IMG/VR virus record: IMGVR_UViG_3300035701_002835
Coordinates: 1 to 40,340 of that record
Direction: 5' to 3' (one strand)
Source: a virus
Length of the DNA stretch: 40,340 nt
Part shown: in pieces, positions 15,860 to 22,841 of the stretch
Layout of the letters: every line of letters starts with the position of its first letter
Numbering within the stretch: the stretch's first letter is position 1
Position numbers and translations under genes: made by a program
The notes under the pieces: generated by a model
The model's database searches: none
The model's input: the letters and a program-made list of their open reading frames with translations, nothing else
Told to the model about the DNA's origin: nothing

Positions 15860-16053
15860 TTTTAAATGCACATCATATAATTTCATTCGCAAATTTATTA
15901 AAAAAATATAAAATCACTACTTTGCAAGAAGCTATTTCTTGTAAAGAATTATGGGATATTAACATAGGTTTAACTCTATGTATCAAATGTCATAATAAAA
16001 CGAAGGGGGGAACTAAAAATGAGTTTCAAATGCTACCTAGCGGGATTTATTGA
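15838..16053 (+). pseudogene. Truncated HNH homing endonuclease remnant
   Basis: The readable part holds the second half of an HNH domain: NAHHIISFANLLKKY, then NIGLTLCIKCHNKTK. The first half, with the CxxC zinc pair and the DNA-binding region, is absent. A TAA lies just upstream in frame and no good start or ribosome site exists (TTG 15838 is the first possible). The remnant begins exactly where the DUF3820 gene ends and runs into the next gene's start, like a decayed homing gene at a junction. It could still be translated as a fragment. Confidence 0.75.
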
Positions 16054-16492
16054 AGGGAATCATATTGAACAATGTATTGGATGGCGTAAACGTCTTGCTA
16101 CACATTATCTAAGCCGAGCGTGGGATATCGTTTGGTTAGACCCTATCAATGGGAAAGCGATAGGTGATATCACACCTGATGGGTATAAGTCTTCAATTCC
16201 TGGTAAAGCGTTTGTATCAAGAGATATCAAATGCGTTGAAGAAGCAGACTTAGTGATAGCTAACTTAGATAATTTTGGTGCAGAACGACCGATTATCGGT
16301 ACTATGTGTGAATTGGCTATTCGTGGTTATTTGCGTAAACCTCTTATCATTATTACCGATAATTATATTTATAATGACCATCCTTGGATAAAAGACTTTG
16401 CTTCTATCATGGTGTCTTCTGTAGACGAACTACTTGAAAAGAAGTATATTGATTATTTTTATCGAGGAACGGTAACAGCTAGATACGAATAG
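16019..16492 (+). CDS. Nucleoside 2-deoxyribosyltransferase-like protein
   Basis: 157 residues; AAGGGGGG sits upstream of ATG 16019. The fold signature is clear: CYLAGFIEG at the start, RDIKCVEEADLVIANLDN with a conserved Asp, and GTMCELAIRGYLRKPLIII with the probable catalytic Glu. The family cleaves or swaps the glycosidic bond of deoxynucleosides, useful in nucleotide salvage or base modification. The gene lies among ribonucleotide reductase and nucleases. Substrate unknown. Confidence 0.8.
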   Translation: MSFKCYLAGFIEGNHIEQCIGWRKRLATHYLSRAWDIVWLDPINGKAIGDITPDGYKSSIPGKAFVSRDIKCVEEADLVIANLDNFGAERPIIGTMCELAIRGYLRKPLIIITDNYIYNDHPWIKDFASIMVSSVDELLEKKYIDYFYRGTVTARYE

Positions 16493-16500
16493 GAGACGTT

Positions 16501-16647
16501 ATGAAAGAACTCTATCGTTTTAAAGATGATGAAGAAGTTGTAGACATTAAAACTACACGACATGCTATTATTGTAATTACGAACAAAGCTCTCTATCTTG
16601 AATATATCTTGAATCAAGATGGGCGACCAGCTTCTAACGTAGAATAG
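16501..16647 (+). CDS. 48-residue unknown protein
   Basis: TAGGAGACGTT precedes ATG 16501. The product is MKELYRFKDDEEVVDIKTTR followed by a hydrophobic strand and a short helix. It looks like a single beta-sheet mini-domain. Function unknown. Confidence 0.5.
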   Translation: MKELYRFKDDEEVVDIKTTRHAIIVITNKALYLEYILNQDGRPASNVE

Positions 16648-16654
16648 GTGTCTT

Positions 16655-16924
16655 ATGCCTTATATTAAACCTGAAGATAGAAAACATTTTGATTTAGTTT
16701 TATTAGAATTTGAATCTGCGTTAGAATTGCATGGCTGTACTCCTGGTGAATTGAACTATGTCATATCGTCTTTATGTAGCTTATATCTAAAACGTAAAGG
16801 TGAAGCATATACCTATCATAATGATATCTTAGGTGTACTTGAAGGGGTAAAGCAAGAATGGTATAGACGTAAGGTTGCTCCTTATGAAGATAAGAAAATA
16901 GTTGAGAATGGAGATGTTTACTAA
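16655..16924 (+). CDS. Conserved phage/bacterial protein, DUF6899-like
   Basis: 89 residues. The signature parts MPYIKPEDR, PGELNYVISSL, YHNDILGVLEGVKQEWYRR and VAPYEDKKI...NGDVY match a very widespread small family I recall as DUF6899. It is found in many phages and bacteria and its function is unknown. The stop overlaps the next ATG. Confidence 0.75.
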   Translation: MPYIKPEDRKHFDLVLLEFESALELHGCTPGELNYVISSLCSLYLKRKGEAYTYHNDILGVLEGVKQEWYRRKVAPYEDKKIVENGDVY

Positions 16925-17748
16925 TGAAATATACTAATAATTTTAACTTGCCCCAAAGCATTGTTGATGCTATAATCAAGAATACTTACGACCTTAGCCA
17001 GAACAATCCTAACGTCACAAGTATAACAACATTAATTAATCCACCAAGAATTAGGCATCTTACGATTCGTCATTGGGCAAATATTGAAGAAGACGTATCT
17101 ACTAACTTCTGGCGGTTATTAGGTAGTGCTGTTCATGAAGTACTGTCTCGTATTCATGATACGAATAGATTGATTGAAGAACGTTTGTTCGTAGATATGA
17201 TTACGAAGAAACTCTTGACAGTAGCACCAGACAAGAAATTAGAAGTTGAAGCAGGACATTTTTATATAGCAGGTAAACCAGATTTATATGAAGATGCTAC
17301 TAAGTCGATTGAAGACTATAAAGTAACCTCCGTATGGGCAGTTAGTCATGAGAAACGAGAATGGACAGAACAAGTCAATTGCTATGCATGGCTTTATCAT
17401 AAATTGGGTTTCAAAATTGAGAAAGCTTTTATTAATGCTATTCTGAGAGATTGGCGTAAATCAGAATGGTACCGTAATTCAGAAAAAGGATATCCACCTT
17501 TTCCTTTTAAACGAATAGAGATTGAATTGTGGCCCACGAAAGTACAAGAAAAGTTTTTAGACACTAAACTCAAAGAACATCAAGCTACCCTATTATTATC
17601 TGATGAAGACCTTCCTATATGTAGTGAAGAAGATAGATGGAAAGGGAATATTCGTTGTAAAGATTATTGTTTTGTAAATAAATTCTGTAGCTTTTATAAA
17701 AAGGAAGTATGGACAGAAGATGAGAAAAGACCCGACAAAAAAGCCTAG
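16924..17748 (+). CDS. PD-(D/E)XK nuclease, Cas4/RecB-like
   Basis: 274 residues. The nuclease core shows H71 (GSAVHEVL), GKPD at 117-120, the IEDYK motif at 129-133 and Q150...Y154 (TEQVNCYAWLY). Four cysteines near the C-terminus (233, 245, 249, 255) could hold an iron-sulfur cluster, as in Cas4 and AddB. Such enzymes resect DNA ends. No cas genes are present, so a role in phage recombination or host DNA degradation is likelier. Its end overlaps the next gene by 29 bases. Confidence 0.8.
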   Translation: MKYTNNFNLPQSIVDAIIKNTYDLSQNNPNVTSITTLINPPRIRHLTIRHWANIEEDVSTNFWRLLGSAVHEVLSRIHDTNRLIEERLFVDMITKKLLTVAPDKKLEVEAGHFYIAGKPDLYEDATKSIEDYKVTSVWAVSHEKREWTEQVNCYAWLYHKLGFKIEKAFINAILRDWRKSEWYRNSEKGYPPFPFKRIEIELWPTKVQEKFLDTKLKEHQATLLLSDEDLPICSEEDRWKGNIRCKDYCFVNKFCSFYKKEVWTEDEKRPDKKA

Positions 17749-18013
17749 TTTATCTAACGAAGATGTTGTTAGAAATCGTAAAAAATCTGCTACCGCAAAA
17801 GATGGATTGCATAAACTATTTGGTAAACTCACATTTTATGGTGGAGGTTTTGGAACTGGTAAAATTAAAATGATGTCTAATGCAGATAGACGAAGTATGG
17901 GGTTAGAACAAGATAAAGAATTGCCAGATTATCAGGAGGAAAAAAATGAGAAGCCGGCAAAGAATTCCAAAGATGTTAGCTCTACTAGGAAAGATTTGGA
18001 ACAAACACCCTGA
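17720..18013 (+). CDS. Unknown charged protein
   Basis: 97 residues, beginning inside the end of the nuclease gene. It is rich in Lys/Asp/Glu with a glycine-rich centre (FYGGGFGTGKIKMMSN) and is probably partly disordered. The last 68 bases overlap the next gene. No family recognised. Confidence 0.5.
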   Translation: MRKDPTKKPSLSNEDVVRNRKKSATAKDGLHKLFGKLTFYGGGFGTGKIKMMSNADRRSMGLEQDKELPDYQEEKNEKPAKNSKDVSSTRKDLEQTP

Positions 18014-18182
18014 TTTACGTTTGGGGCAACTAATTATTAATTGCATCCCTGGTGGAGACCTGTACTATTTAGAAGATGATAAGTTAGTAAAACACTTGAC
18101 AAGACTATATGATGTTGATACAATAGGACATAACCCTTACAAATTTAACTTATATGAAGATGAAATGCCCGAAAAAAGATAA
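17946..18182 (+). CDS. DUF1040/YihD-like small protein
   Basis: 78 residues; ATCAGGAGGAAAAA precedes the ATG. The core RIPKMLALLGKIWNKHPDLR and LGQLIIN resembles a recurrent small family in phages and bacteria (R-x-x-x-x-L...W-x-x-x-P-D-L-R-L-G-Q-L). I relate it tentatively to DUF1040. Function unknown. Confidence 0.6.
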   Translation: MRSRQRIPKMLALLGKIWNKHPDLRLGQLIINCIPGGDLYYLEDDKLVKHLTRLYDVDTIGHNPYKFNLYEDEMPEKR

Positions 18183-18420
18183 ACATTGCCATTGTTTAAT
18201 GTATTATAAAGCTGAACAGAAAAATAATTATATTTGTTCTGGCATACATAAACGACCTCCCAGATACAAAAAGGACAATATTAAACTATGTTTGTCAAGC
18301 ACCGTAACAAAAGAGGATTTTTATATGACCGCCGAAGAAGCATCGTATATCATATCTGTCTTAGGAGCCTCGGTTGGTCGGCTTATGCCAGGGATAAGAC
18401 AGGAGGACGTACATGCATAG
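18154..18420 (+). CDS. Cys-rich small protein
   Basis: 88 residues (ATG 18154; ATG 18160 is equally possible). The N-terminal part CPKKDKHCHC, a later C and LC could bind zinc. The C-terminal helix TAEEASYIISVLGASVG is hydrophobic. It may instead be two units, since an internal ATG precedes TAEEAS with GAGG upstream. Function unknown. Confidence 0.5.
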   Translation: MKMKCPKKDKHCHCLMYYKAEQKNNYICSGIHKRPPRYKKDNIKLCLSSTVTKEDFYMTAEEASYIISVLGASVGRLMPGIRQEDVHA

Positions 18421-18589
18421 AGTACGATGTAGAAAATGCAGACAAAGGTTCGTATGGGAAGGACCGAAAGAACAATTAAAAGAATGTATTTTATGCCATT
18501 CAACCATGATAGATACAACAATGCGTGGTGTTTGTATTCACTTAGATGATGATTCAGAAAAAGAAGGAGTATCGGAAAATGACGCTTAA
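18413..18589 (+). CDS. 58-residue zinc-ribbon protein
   Basis: CAGGAGGACGTAC precedes ATG 18413. C6-x2-C9 (RCRKC) and C25-x2-C28 (CILCH) make a complete zinc ribbon, followed by an acidic tail. It overlaps the MazG/HNH gene start by 11 bases. Function unknown. Confidence 0.55.
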   Translation: MHRVRCRKCRQRFVWEGPKEQLKECILCHSTMIDTTMRGVCIHLDDDSEKEGVSENDA

Positions 18590-19394
18590 AGAATTGTGTA
18601 AAATATCGCATCAAGTAGCAGTTGAAAAAGGTTTTTGGGATGTTGATAGAAATAAAGCAGAACTTCTCGCTTTAATACAAAGTGAAGTATCCGAGGCATT
18701 AGAGAGTTTAAGAGAAGGTAATCATCATCTTTTACCTAAAACAGAACCTCCCAAAGAAGAAATATGGAAAGATATTAAAGATTGGGAATCATATTATATG
18801 GTTTCAAATCTTGGGAATGTTCGCTCATTAAACATGACAGTAGTTTGTCAATTAAAAAAATATAAAAAAGAAGGGAGAGTGTTAAAAGCGGGGATTGGTG
18901 GAACTGGGTATTACACAGTTTCTTTGAAAGGAAAAACTCACAAAGTTTCTCGTTTGGTGGCCGAGGCTTTTATTTCTAATCCAGACCATAAAAAATATGT
19001 TAATCATATCAATGGGAATAAATTAGATGATAATGTTAATAATCTTGAGTGGGTCACTTCTAGTGAAAATAATACCCACGCACTCAAAACAGGTCTGAGA
19101 AATATGGATAAAAAATTATCCATAGAAGATAAATTATCTATTTTATCAGCTTTTAAATATGATAAAAAATCTTTAAAAGAATTAGCGAAAAAATATAAAG
19201 TTAATATTACAAGTATAAAAAGAGCAAAACATGTCGCTGAAAAAGAATTAAAATCGTTTGAAATGGAAATCTCAGATGTCTTCATTCGTCTTGGAGATAT
19301 GTGTGAAGCTCTTGGAATAGATATAGAGTGGCAAATTAACTCAAAAATATCTTATAATAAAACTCGTCCGCATAAACATGGAAAGGAGTTTTAA
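18579..19394 (+). CDS. MazG-like nucleotide pyrophosphohydrolase with an in-frame NUMOD4-HNH endonuclease insertion
   Basis: 271 residues from ATG 18579. Residues 1-50 are a MazG-type N-terminus with the first metal motif E36-x2-E39 (QSEVSEA). Residues about 222-271 are the C-terminal half with ExxD (E230...D233, FEMEISDVF) and the NKTRPHKHGKEF tail seen in phage MazG proteins. In between, about 60-170 is a NUMOD4-HNH homing endonuclease (EIWKDIKDWESYYMVSNLGN; NHINGNKLDDNVNNLEWVT) followed by a helix-turn-helix-like part (LKELAKKYKVNITSIKRAKH). The reading frame is open throughout. No intein splice residues are seen at the borders, so it reads as a domain insertion splitting the catalytic motif. 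Confidence 0.9.
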   Translation: MTLKELCKISHQVAVEKGFWDVDRNKAELLALIQSEVSEALESLREGNHHLLPKTEPPKEEIWKDIKDWESYYMVSNLGNVRSLNMTVVCQLKKYKKEGRVLKAGIGGTGYYTVSLKGKTHKVSRLVAEAFISNPDHKKYVNHINGNKLDDNVNNLEWVTSSENNTHALKTGLRNMDKKLSIEDKLSILSAFKYDKKSLKELAKKYKVNITSIKRAKHVAEKELKSFEMEISDVFIRLGDMCEALGIDIEWQINSKISYNKTRPHKHGKEF

Positions 19395-19604
19395 ATGTGG
19401 CAATCTATATTAAAAATCATTGAGGTCATAGCAAGTCAATTTGACCCTGAATTAAAAAAGAAACGATATCGGGTAAAACTAACACAATTGAAAGATGAGA
19501 AAAAGAAACTTATGAAGATAGTACCTTGTACTTCAAAGATATCCAAACGATTAGAACAGATAGAAACTGAAATGAAAAATATAGAACTTTACTTGCAAAG
19601 TTAG
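19395..19604 (+). CDS. Small basic coiled-coil protein
   Basis: 69 residues starting immediately after the MazG/HNH stop; AAAGGAG lies in that gene's end. The N-terminus is mildly hydrophobic (ILKIIEVIASQF) and the rest is a Lys-rich coiled coil. It resembles small phage proteins of unknown role. A spanin-like function with the next lipoprotein is conceivable but the N-terminus is too weak for a clear membrane anchor. Confidence 0.55.
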   Translation: MWQSILKIIEVIASQFDPELKKKRYRVKLTQLKDEKKKLMKIVPCTSKISKRLEQIETEMKNIELYLQS

Positions 19605-19612
19605 GAGAGTAT

Positions 19613-19819
19613 ATGAAAACGAGAACGGTTATATTCGGATGTTTAGTCATGCTACTCTTAACTGGATTTTCATCTTGTAAGCATGTACCTGTCGTAGTAG
19701 ACCCTTGTGCGAAGTGCCCAAAGATTTGGACAGGTAAAGCAGGTACTAATCCAACAGAGAATAATGAAGTATGGAAGTGCTACGATTGGATTTTAAAATC
19801 CCAAGAGTTGGAGAGATAA
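19613..19819 (+). CDS. Small lipoprotein
   Basis: 68 residues with a classic signal: Lys/Arg start, hydrophobic VIFGCLVMLLLTGF and lipobox FSSC, so Cys22 would be lipidated. The mature part has a CAKC motif and WKCYDW. TTAGGAGAGTAT precedes the ATG. A phage lipoprotein could be a spanin subunit or a receptor-blocking protein made early. No family is recognised. Confidence 0.7.
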   Translation: MKTRTVIFGCLVMLLLTGFSSCKHVPVVVDPCAKCPKIWTGKAGTNPTENNEVWKCYDWILKSQELER

Positions 19820-19820
19820 A

Positions 19821-20189
19821 ATGAATAAGAAAACAGATAAGATATTTGGTTACGAACTCCTACTAAACGTCTATGATTGTGATTTAGATGTGTTACAATC
19901 AAAAGAAAAGTTAACCGAGTATGTAACAGAACTGTGCAAACTAATAGATATGAAAAAGTATGGGGAGACTTTGCTTGAATATTTCGGTACTGCTAAAGCT
20001 CATACTAAAGGATATTCATTGATGCAGTTTATTGAAACGAGTGCTATCATTGGTCATTTTTCTGAGTTTTGGAAGATAGCTTATATTAATATCTTTTCAT
20101 GCCAACCATATGACCACAAGAAAGCAAAGGTATTCACTAAAAAGTTTTTTAACGCAAAATCTATTACAGCCAAACTTATTGTACGATGA
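19821..20189 (+). CDS. S-adenosylmethionine decarboxylase-like protein
   Basis: 122 residues, the length of bacterial SpeD (class 1B). Aligned by eye with SpeD, the self-cleavage serine (S74 in IETSAIIGH), the active-site His (H79) and the catalytic Cys (C94 in NIFSCQP) are all present, while the usual Glu and His flanking the serine are Thr and Ala. SpeD makes its own pyruvoyl group and decarboxylates AdoMet for spermidine synthesis. Polyamines neutralise packaged DNA, so a phage use is plausible. Activity is not certain with the altered flanks. Confidence 0.65.
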   Translation: MNKKTDKIFGYELLLNVYDCDLDVLQSKEKLTEYVTELCKLIDMKKYGETLLEYFGTAKAHTKGYSLMQFIETSAIIGHFSEFWKIAYINIFSCQPYDHKKAKVFTKKFFNAKSITAKLIVR

Positions 20190-20827
20190 AAACAGTTATC
20201 ATTATTGGTGGTGGACCGAGTGTTAAACGAGGGATAGCGAAAGACCTTTGGGGTAAGATTCGTGGTATGGATATTTGGGCATTGAATTATGCATATAAAA
20301 CTATGCCCTATTTCCCTACCAGAGAATTGTGGTTAGATAAAAGTTTCTTTAAACAAAATGCTCCAGATTTACAACGATTAGCCGCTGAAGGTGTTCAGTT
20401 ACATGCTAGAAGATTTGATATGTATGTTGCTATTCCAGAAATTCATACCTATGAAATTACAAGAAATGAAACTGAGTTTGATACAGCTATGTACATATCA
20501 ACGTTAGGTCAGGTAGGACCCTTCGCTTTATCTATTGCAATTAAAGAAAGTTATGATACAATATATCTCTTAGGGTACGATTTTGGTACTGTTAGTCCAA
20601 CAGATACTTTTACACATTACTATCAAGATACTCACAAAGTGATTTCTTCGGGAATTGGAAGACCTGATATTTATTTAATGCCTAGTGGGCATCCAGTATC
20701 ACACATGAAAAGTTTTGAGATTTTTGCTTCGAAACATGCTGGGATATATAATGTCAGTCTTCAAAGTAATCTACCTTATTTCCCAAAAATAAGTTATGAA
20801 GAGTTCTTTGAAAAAATTAAACTATAA
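20186..20827 (+). CDS. DUF115/MptE-like Rossmann protein, possible glycan enzyme
   Basis: 213 residues, coupled to the previous gene (ATGA). The N-terminal VIIIGGGPSVKRG and the later IYLLGYDFG recall the DUF115 (MAF/MptE-like) group, which includes sugar-transfer and pyrophosphokinase relatives. A second protein with a similar LFGYDG motif lies at 35492-36265 in the sugar block, which supports a surface-glycan role here. The reaction is unknown. Confidence 0.6.
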   Translation: MKTVIIIGGGPSVKRGIAKDLWGKIRGMDIWALNYAYKTMPYFPTRELWLDKSFFKQNAPDLQRLAAEGVQLHARRFDMYVAIPEIHTYEITRNETEFDTAMYISTLGQVGPFALSIAIKESYDTIYLLGYDFGTVSPTDTFTHYYQDTHKVISSGIGRPDIYLMPSGHPVSHMKSFEIFASKHAGIYNVSLQSNLPYFPKISYEEFFEKIKL

Positions 20828-20841
20828 GGAAAAGGACGGCA

Positions 20842-21105
20842 ATGGGAAAATCTTATAAAAAACATCCTTTTACTGGTTTCACAACGGCTAAAAGTGAAAA
20901 AGATGACAAACGTTTAGTCAATAGGAATGTTCGGCATAAAGTAAATGTTATGCTAAAACACATAGATTTAAATAAAATTGATGAAGACGAAGTTGATTTA
21001 ACATTGGACAAAGAAGATATTTCTGATGTTTGGGATTTTGCGAAAGATGGAAAGATGAGAGTAACTCCTAGCGACCCATTTTATAAGAAAGCGATGAGAA
21101 AATGA
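20842..21105 (+). CDS. Unknown small protein
   Basis: 87 residues; AAGGAAAAGGACGGC precedes the ATG. A basic N-terminus (MGKSYKKHPFTGFTTAKSEK) leads to an acidic DLNKIDEDEVDLTLDKED segment. It may bind nucleic acid or protein; no family recognised. Confidence 0.6.
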   Translation: MGKSYKKHPFTGFTTAKSEKDDKRLVNRNVRHKVNVMLKHIDLNKIDEDEVDLTLDKEDISDVWDFAKDGKMRVTPSDPFYKKAMRK

Positions 21106-21200
21106 AAAAGAAAAAACAAAAGAAGTTAAAGATTTATCATGACCTTTCTTGCCGTTGTTATGATTGCAAAAAAGGGATTTCTTTACGAGCGAAAGACTAG
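21102..21200 (+). CDS. 32-residue basic Cys-containing micro-protein
   Basis: ATGA overlap with the preceding gene. It begins with a Lys-rich run and has C17, C19 and C22 (SCRCYDCKKG). Too short for a family call; counted because of its coupled start and the pattern of such genes here. Confidence 0.4.
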   Translation: MKKKKQKKLKIYHDLSCRCYDCKKGISLRAKD

Positions 21201-21201
21201 T

Positions 21202-21345
21202 ATGAGTACTTGGTTGATGAAGTTTTTGTTTGTAGAATATCTTATTATACTTGCAATGTGTATTTATGAAAAAAATTGGGCGAGAACACTCTATTGGTTT
21301 GGAGCAAGTGTGATACAAATCAGTATATTAATAGGAATGAAATGA
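21202..21345 (+). CDS. 47-residue membrane protein
   Basis: From ATG 21202, one base after the previous stop. Two hydrophobic segments (FLFVEYLIILAMCIY and TLYWFGASVIQISILIG) flank a short polar EKNWAR loop, a helical hairpin in the membrane. The stop overlaps the next start. Function unknown. Confidence 0.55.
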   Translation: MSTWLMKFLFVEYLIILAMCIYEKNWARTLYWFGASVIQISILIGMK

Positions 21346-21875
21346 AAAAATATAAAATAGTTTACGTTGACCCTCCTTGGTCTTGGGAAACATACTCGCA
21401 AAAGGGCCGTAAGAAAACGTCGGATAGACATTACTCTTTGATGTCTTTAGATGATTTATCTAGATTAGATATACCCGCTGATGACAATTGTGCTTTATTT
21501 ATGTGGACACAAGATGCTCATCTACATAACGCTATACATTTGGGGGAGAAGTGGGGGTTTATTTATAAAACTATAGCTTTTGTTTGGGATAAACAGAGCT
21601 TTGGGATGGGATATTGGACAAGAAAAGGAGCAGAGATTTGTCTTCTGTTTACAAAAGGACATCCACATAGAATAAGCGGAGGAGTAAGACAATTTATTTC
21701 TGATAAAGTGAGAGAACATAGTAAAAAACCAGACGAGGTTAGAAATCGTATTGTTCAACTTATGGGAGACCTCCCCCGCATAGAACTATTCGCCCGTCAA
21801 AAGACAGAAGGTTGGGATGTTTGGGGGAATGAAGTGGAGAGTGATATAGACTTAACTGGAGGTAGCCATGACTAA
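21342..21875 (+). CDS. MT-A70-type adenine N6-methyltransferase
   Basis: 177 residues from ATG 21342. The catalytic DPPW is at 10-13 (IVYVDPPWSW), and the family's later parts ALFMWTQDAHL, GFIYKTIAFVWDK, GYWTRKGAEICLLFTKG and the closing RIELFARQKTEGWDVWGNE are all visible. These small prokaryotic MT-A70 enzymes methylate adenine in DNA. It is the second DNA methyltransferase in this window (the other at 1954-2880), of a different family. It probably protects phage DNA from host restriction. Confidence 0.9.
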   Translation: MKKYKIVYVDPPWSWETYSQKGRKKTSDRHYSLMSLDDLSRLDIPADDNCALFMWTQDAHLHNAIHLGEKWGFIYKTIAFVWDKQSFGMGYWTRKGAEICLLFTKGHPHRISGGVRQFISDKVREHSKKPDEVRNRIVQLMGDLPRIELFARQKTEGWDVWGNEVESDIDLTGGSHD

Positions 21876-22149
21876 GCCAAGCTTGAGGGAAACCCAACAG
21901 ACCTTGCGTGAGGAGATTTTCAATATCTTGACTATGAATTGTGATAACGCAGAAAGTATAGAGTGGAGAAAAGGAGTTACCGAAGCCATCCTCCAAGCCA
22001 TCAGGAAAGCTGTGCCGAAGAAGAAAGAAAATCATTCTGACTGGGAAGACCTAGAAGGGGATGTTCATAAGCATGGTTGTGCAGACTGCGAAGAATCGAA
22101 TATTTACAACTCTTGTGTAGACGACTTCATAAAAACATTGGAGGTTTAG
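21868..22149 (+). CDS. Unknown small protein
   Basis: 93 residues; GGAGGTAGCC precedes the ATG, inside the end of the methyltransferase gene. Helical N-terminus (LRETQQTLREEIFNILTMNC) and a C-terminus with CADCEESNIYNSC. No family recognised. Confidence 0.6.
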   Translation: MTKPSLRETQQTLREEIFNILTMNCDNAESIEWRKGVTEAILQAIRKAVPKKKENHSDWEDLEGDVHKHGCADCEESNIYNSCVDDFIKTLEV

Positions 22150-22150
22150 G

Positions 22151-22384
22151 ATGAGTATTTGTAATTTTTGTAGGCGTGAAGGTGAATTAAGGCTTGGAGT
22201 TTGTTTCGATTGTGCATCGGCTCAAGAAATAATTGGAGAAATTGTTTTAAAAGAGGATAAGCCGATAAAGACGAATGAAATAATAAGAACGCTTGCAGAT
22301 AAGGGATGGTTAATTGTTGAAAAGAGCTTTGTTGATGAGGCTGAGTTTAAAGGAGTTGAGAGAGATATTTTAAGAAATGACTAA
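22151..22384 (+). CDS. Zinc-ribbon protein
   Basis: 77 residues. C4-x2-C7 (ICNFC) and C18-x2-C21 (VCFDC) form a complete N-terminal zinc ribbon; the rest is a mixed helical domain (NEIIRTLADKGWLIVEKSF). The ATG starts one base after the previous stop. Possibly a nucleic-acid-binding regulator. Confidence 0.6.
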   Translation: MSICNFCRREGELRLGVCFDCASAQEIIGEIVLKEDKPIKTNEIIRTLADKGWLIVEKSFVDEAEFKGVERDILRND

Positions 22385-22434
22385 CACCACTAAGACGCTA
22401 TGTTGAAGGAGATGGAACTCTAAAGGAGGATGGG

Positions 22435-22542
22435 ATGACCGCCACAGCTTGTATTGAACGCAAGAAGTATATCCTCATTTGGCATACGAAGAAAAATAAG
22501 TGGATAAAGATTAAAAAGTCCACACAAGGAAAGGATATATGA
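22435..22542 (+). CDS. 35-residue basic micro-protein
   Basis: AAAGGAGGATGGG precedes ATG 22435. The peptide is basic with alternating hydrophobics (KYILIWHTKKNKWIKIKK), probably a beta hairpin. The stop overlaps the next ATG. Function unknown. Confidence 0.4.
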   Translation: MTATACIERKKYILIWHTKKNKWIKIKKSTQGKDI

Positions 22543-22841
22543 GCATACTCAAAGAGAAAGTATTTCAAGCGTTAGGTGAAGCGTCGTTGTGTTGGGATGA
22601 GAAACCTTATGGGATATTTGACAGCACAAACGCCAATAGAATAGGGAATGAACTTCTCCTCGCCATAAAGGATGAATTGATGAGGGTGATAATAGACGAC
22701 AGAGTAACGATTGATGATGGTTATGCTTGTAGCCAATGCGGACAGTTTCCGACTCAATGGGAAAAAGGTCACAACGCCTGTCGCTCTCAAATGATTTCCG
22801 CCATCACAAAACTTTGCGAGGAGGAGAAATGCACAAATTGA
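22539..22841 (+). CDS. Small zinc-binding protein
   Basis: 100 residues; AAGGAAAGGAT precedes the ATG. Residues about 20-46 form a helix-rich unit and CSQCG near residue 64, with later cysteines (NACRSQM, KLCEEEKC), can bind zinc. No family recognised. It overlaps the next gene by 13 bases. Confidence 0.55.
   Translation: MSILKEKVFQALGEASLCWDEKPYGIFDSTNANRIGNELLLAIKDELMRVIIDDRVTIDDGYACSQCGQFPTQWEKGHNACRSQMISAITKLCEEEKCTN

Noticed and set aside
18288-18479. 63-codon plus-strand frame
   Set aside because: It overlaps two better-supported small genes in other frames, lacks a ribosome site and has an unstructured, unfamiliar product.
18579-19394. Intein in the MazG-like protein
   Set aside because: The inserted part starts directly with a NUMOD4 domain; no splicing blocks (N-terminal Cys/Ser, terminal His-Asn then Cys/Ser/Thr) are visible.
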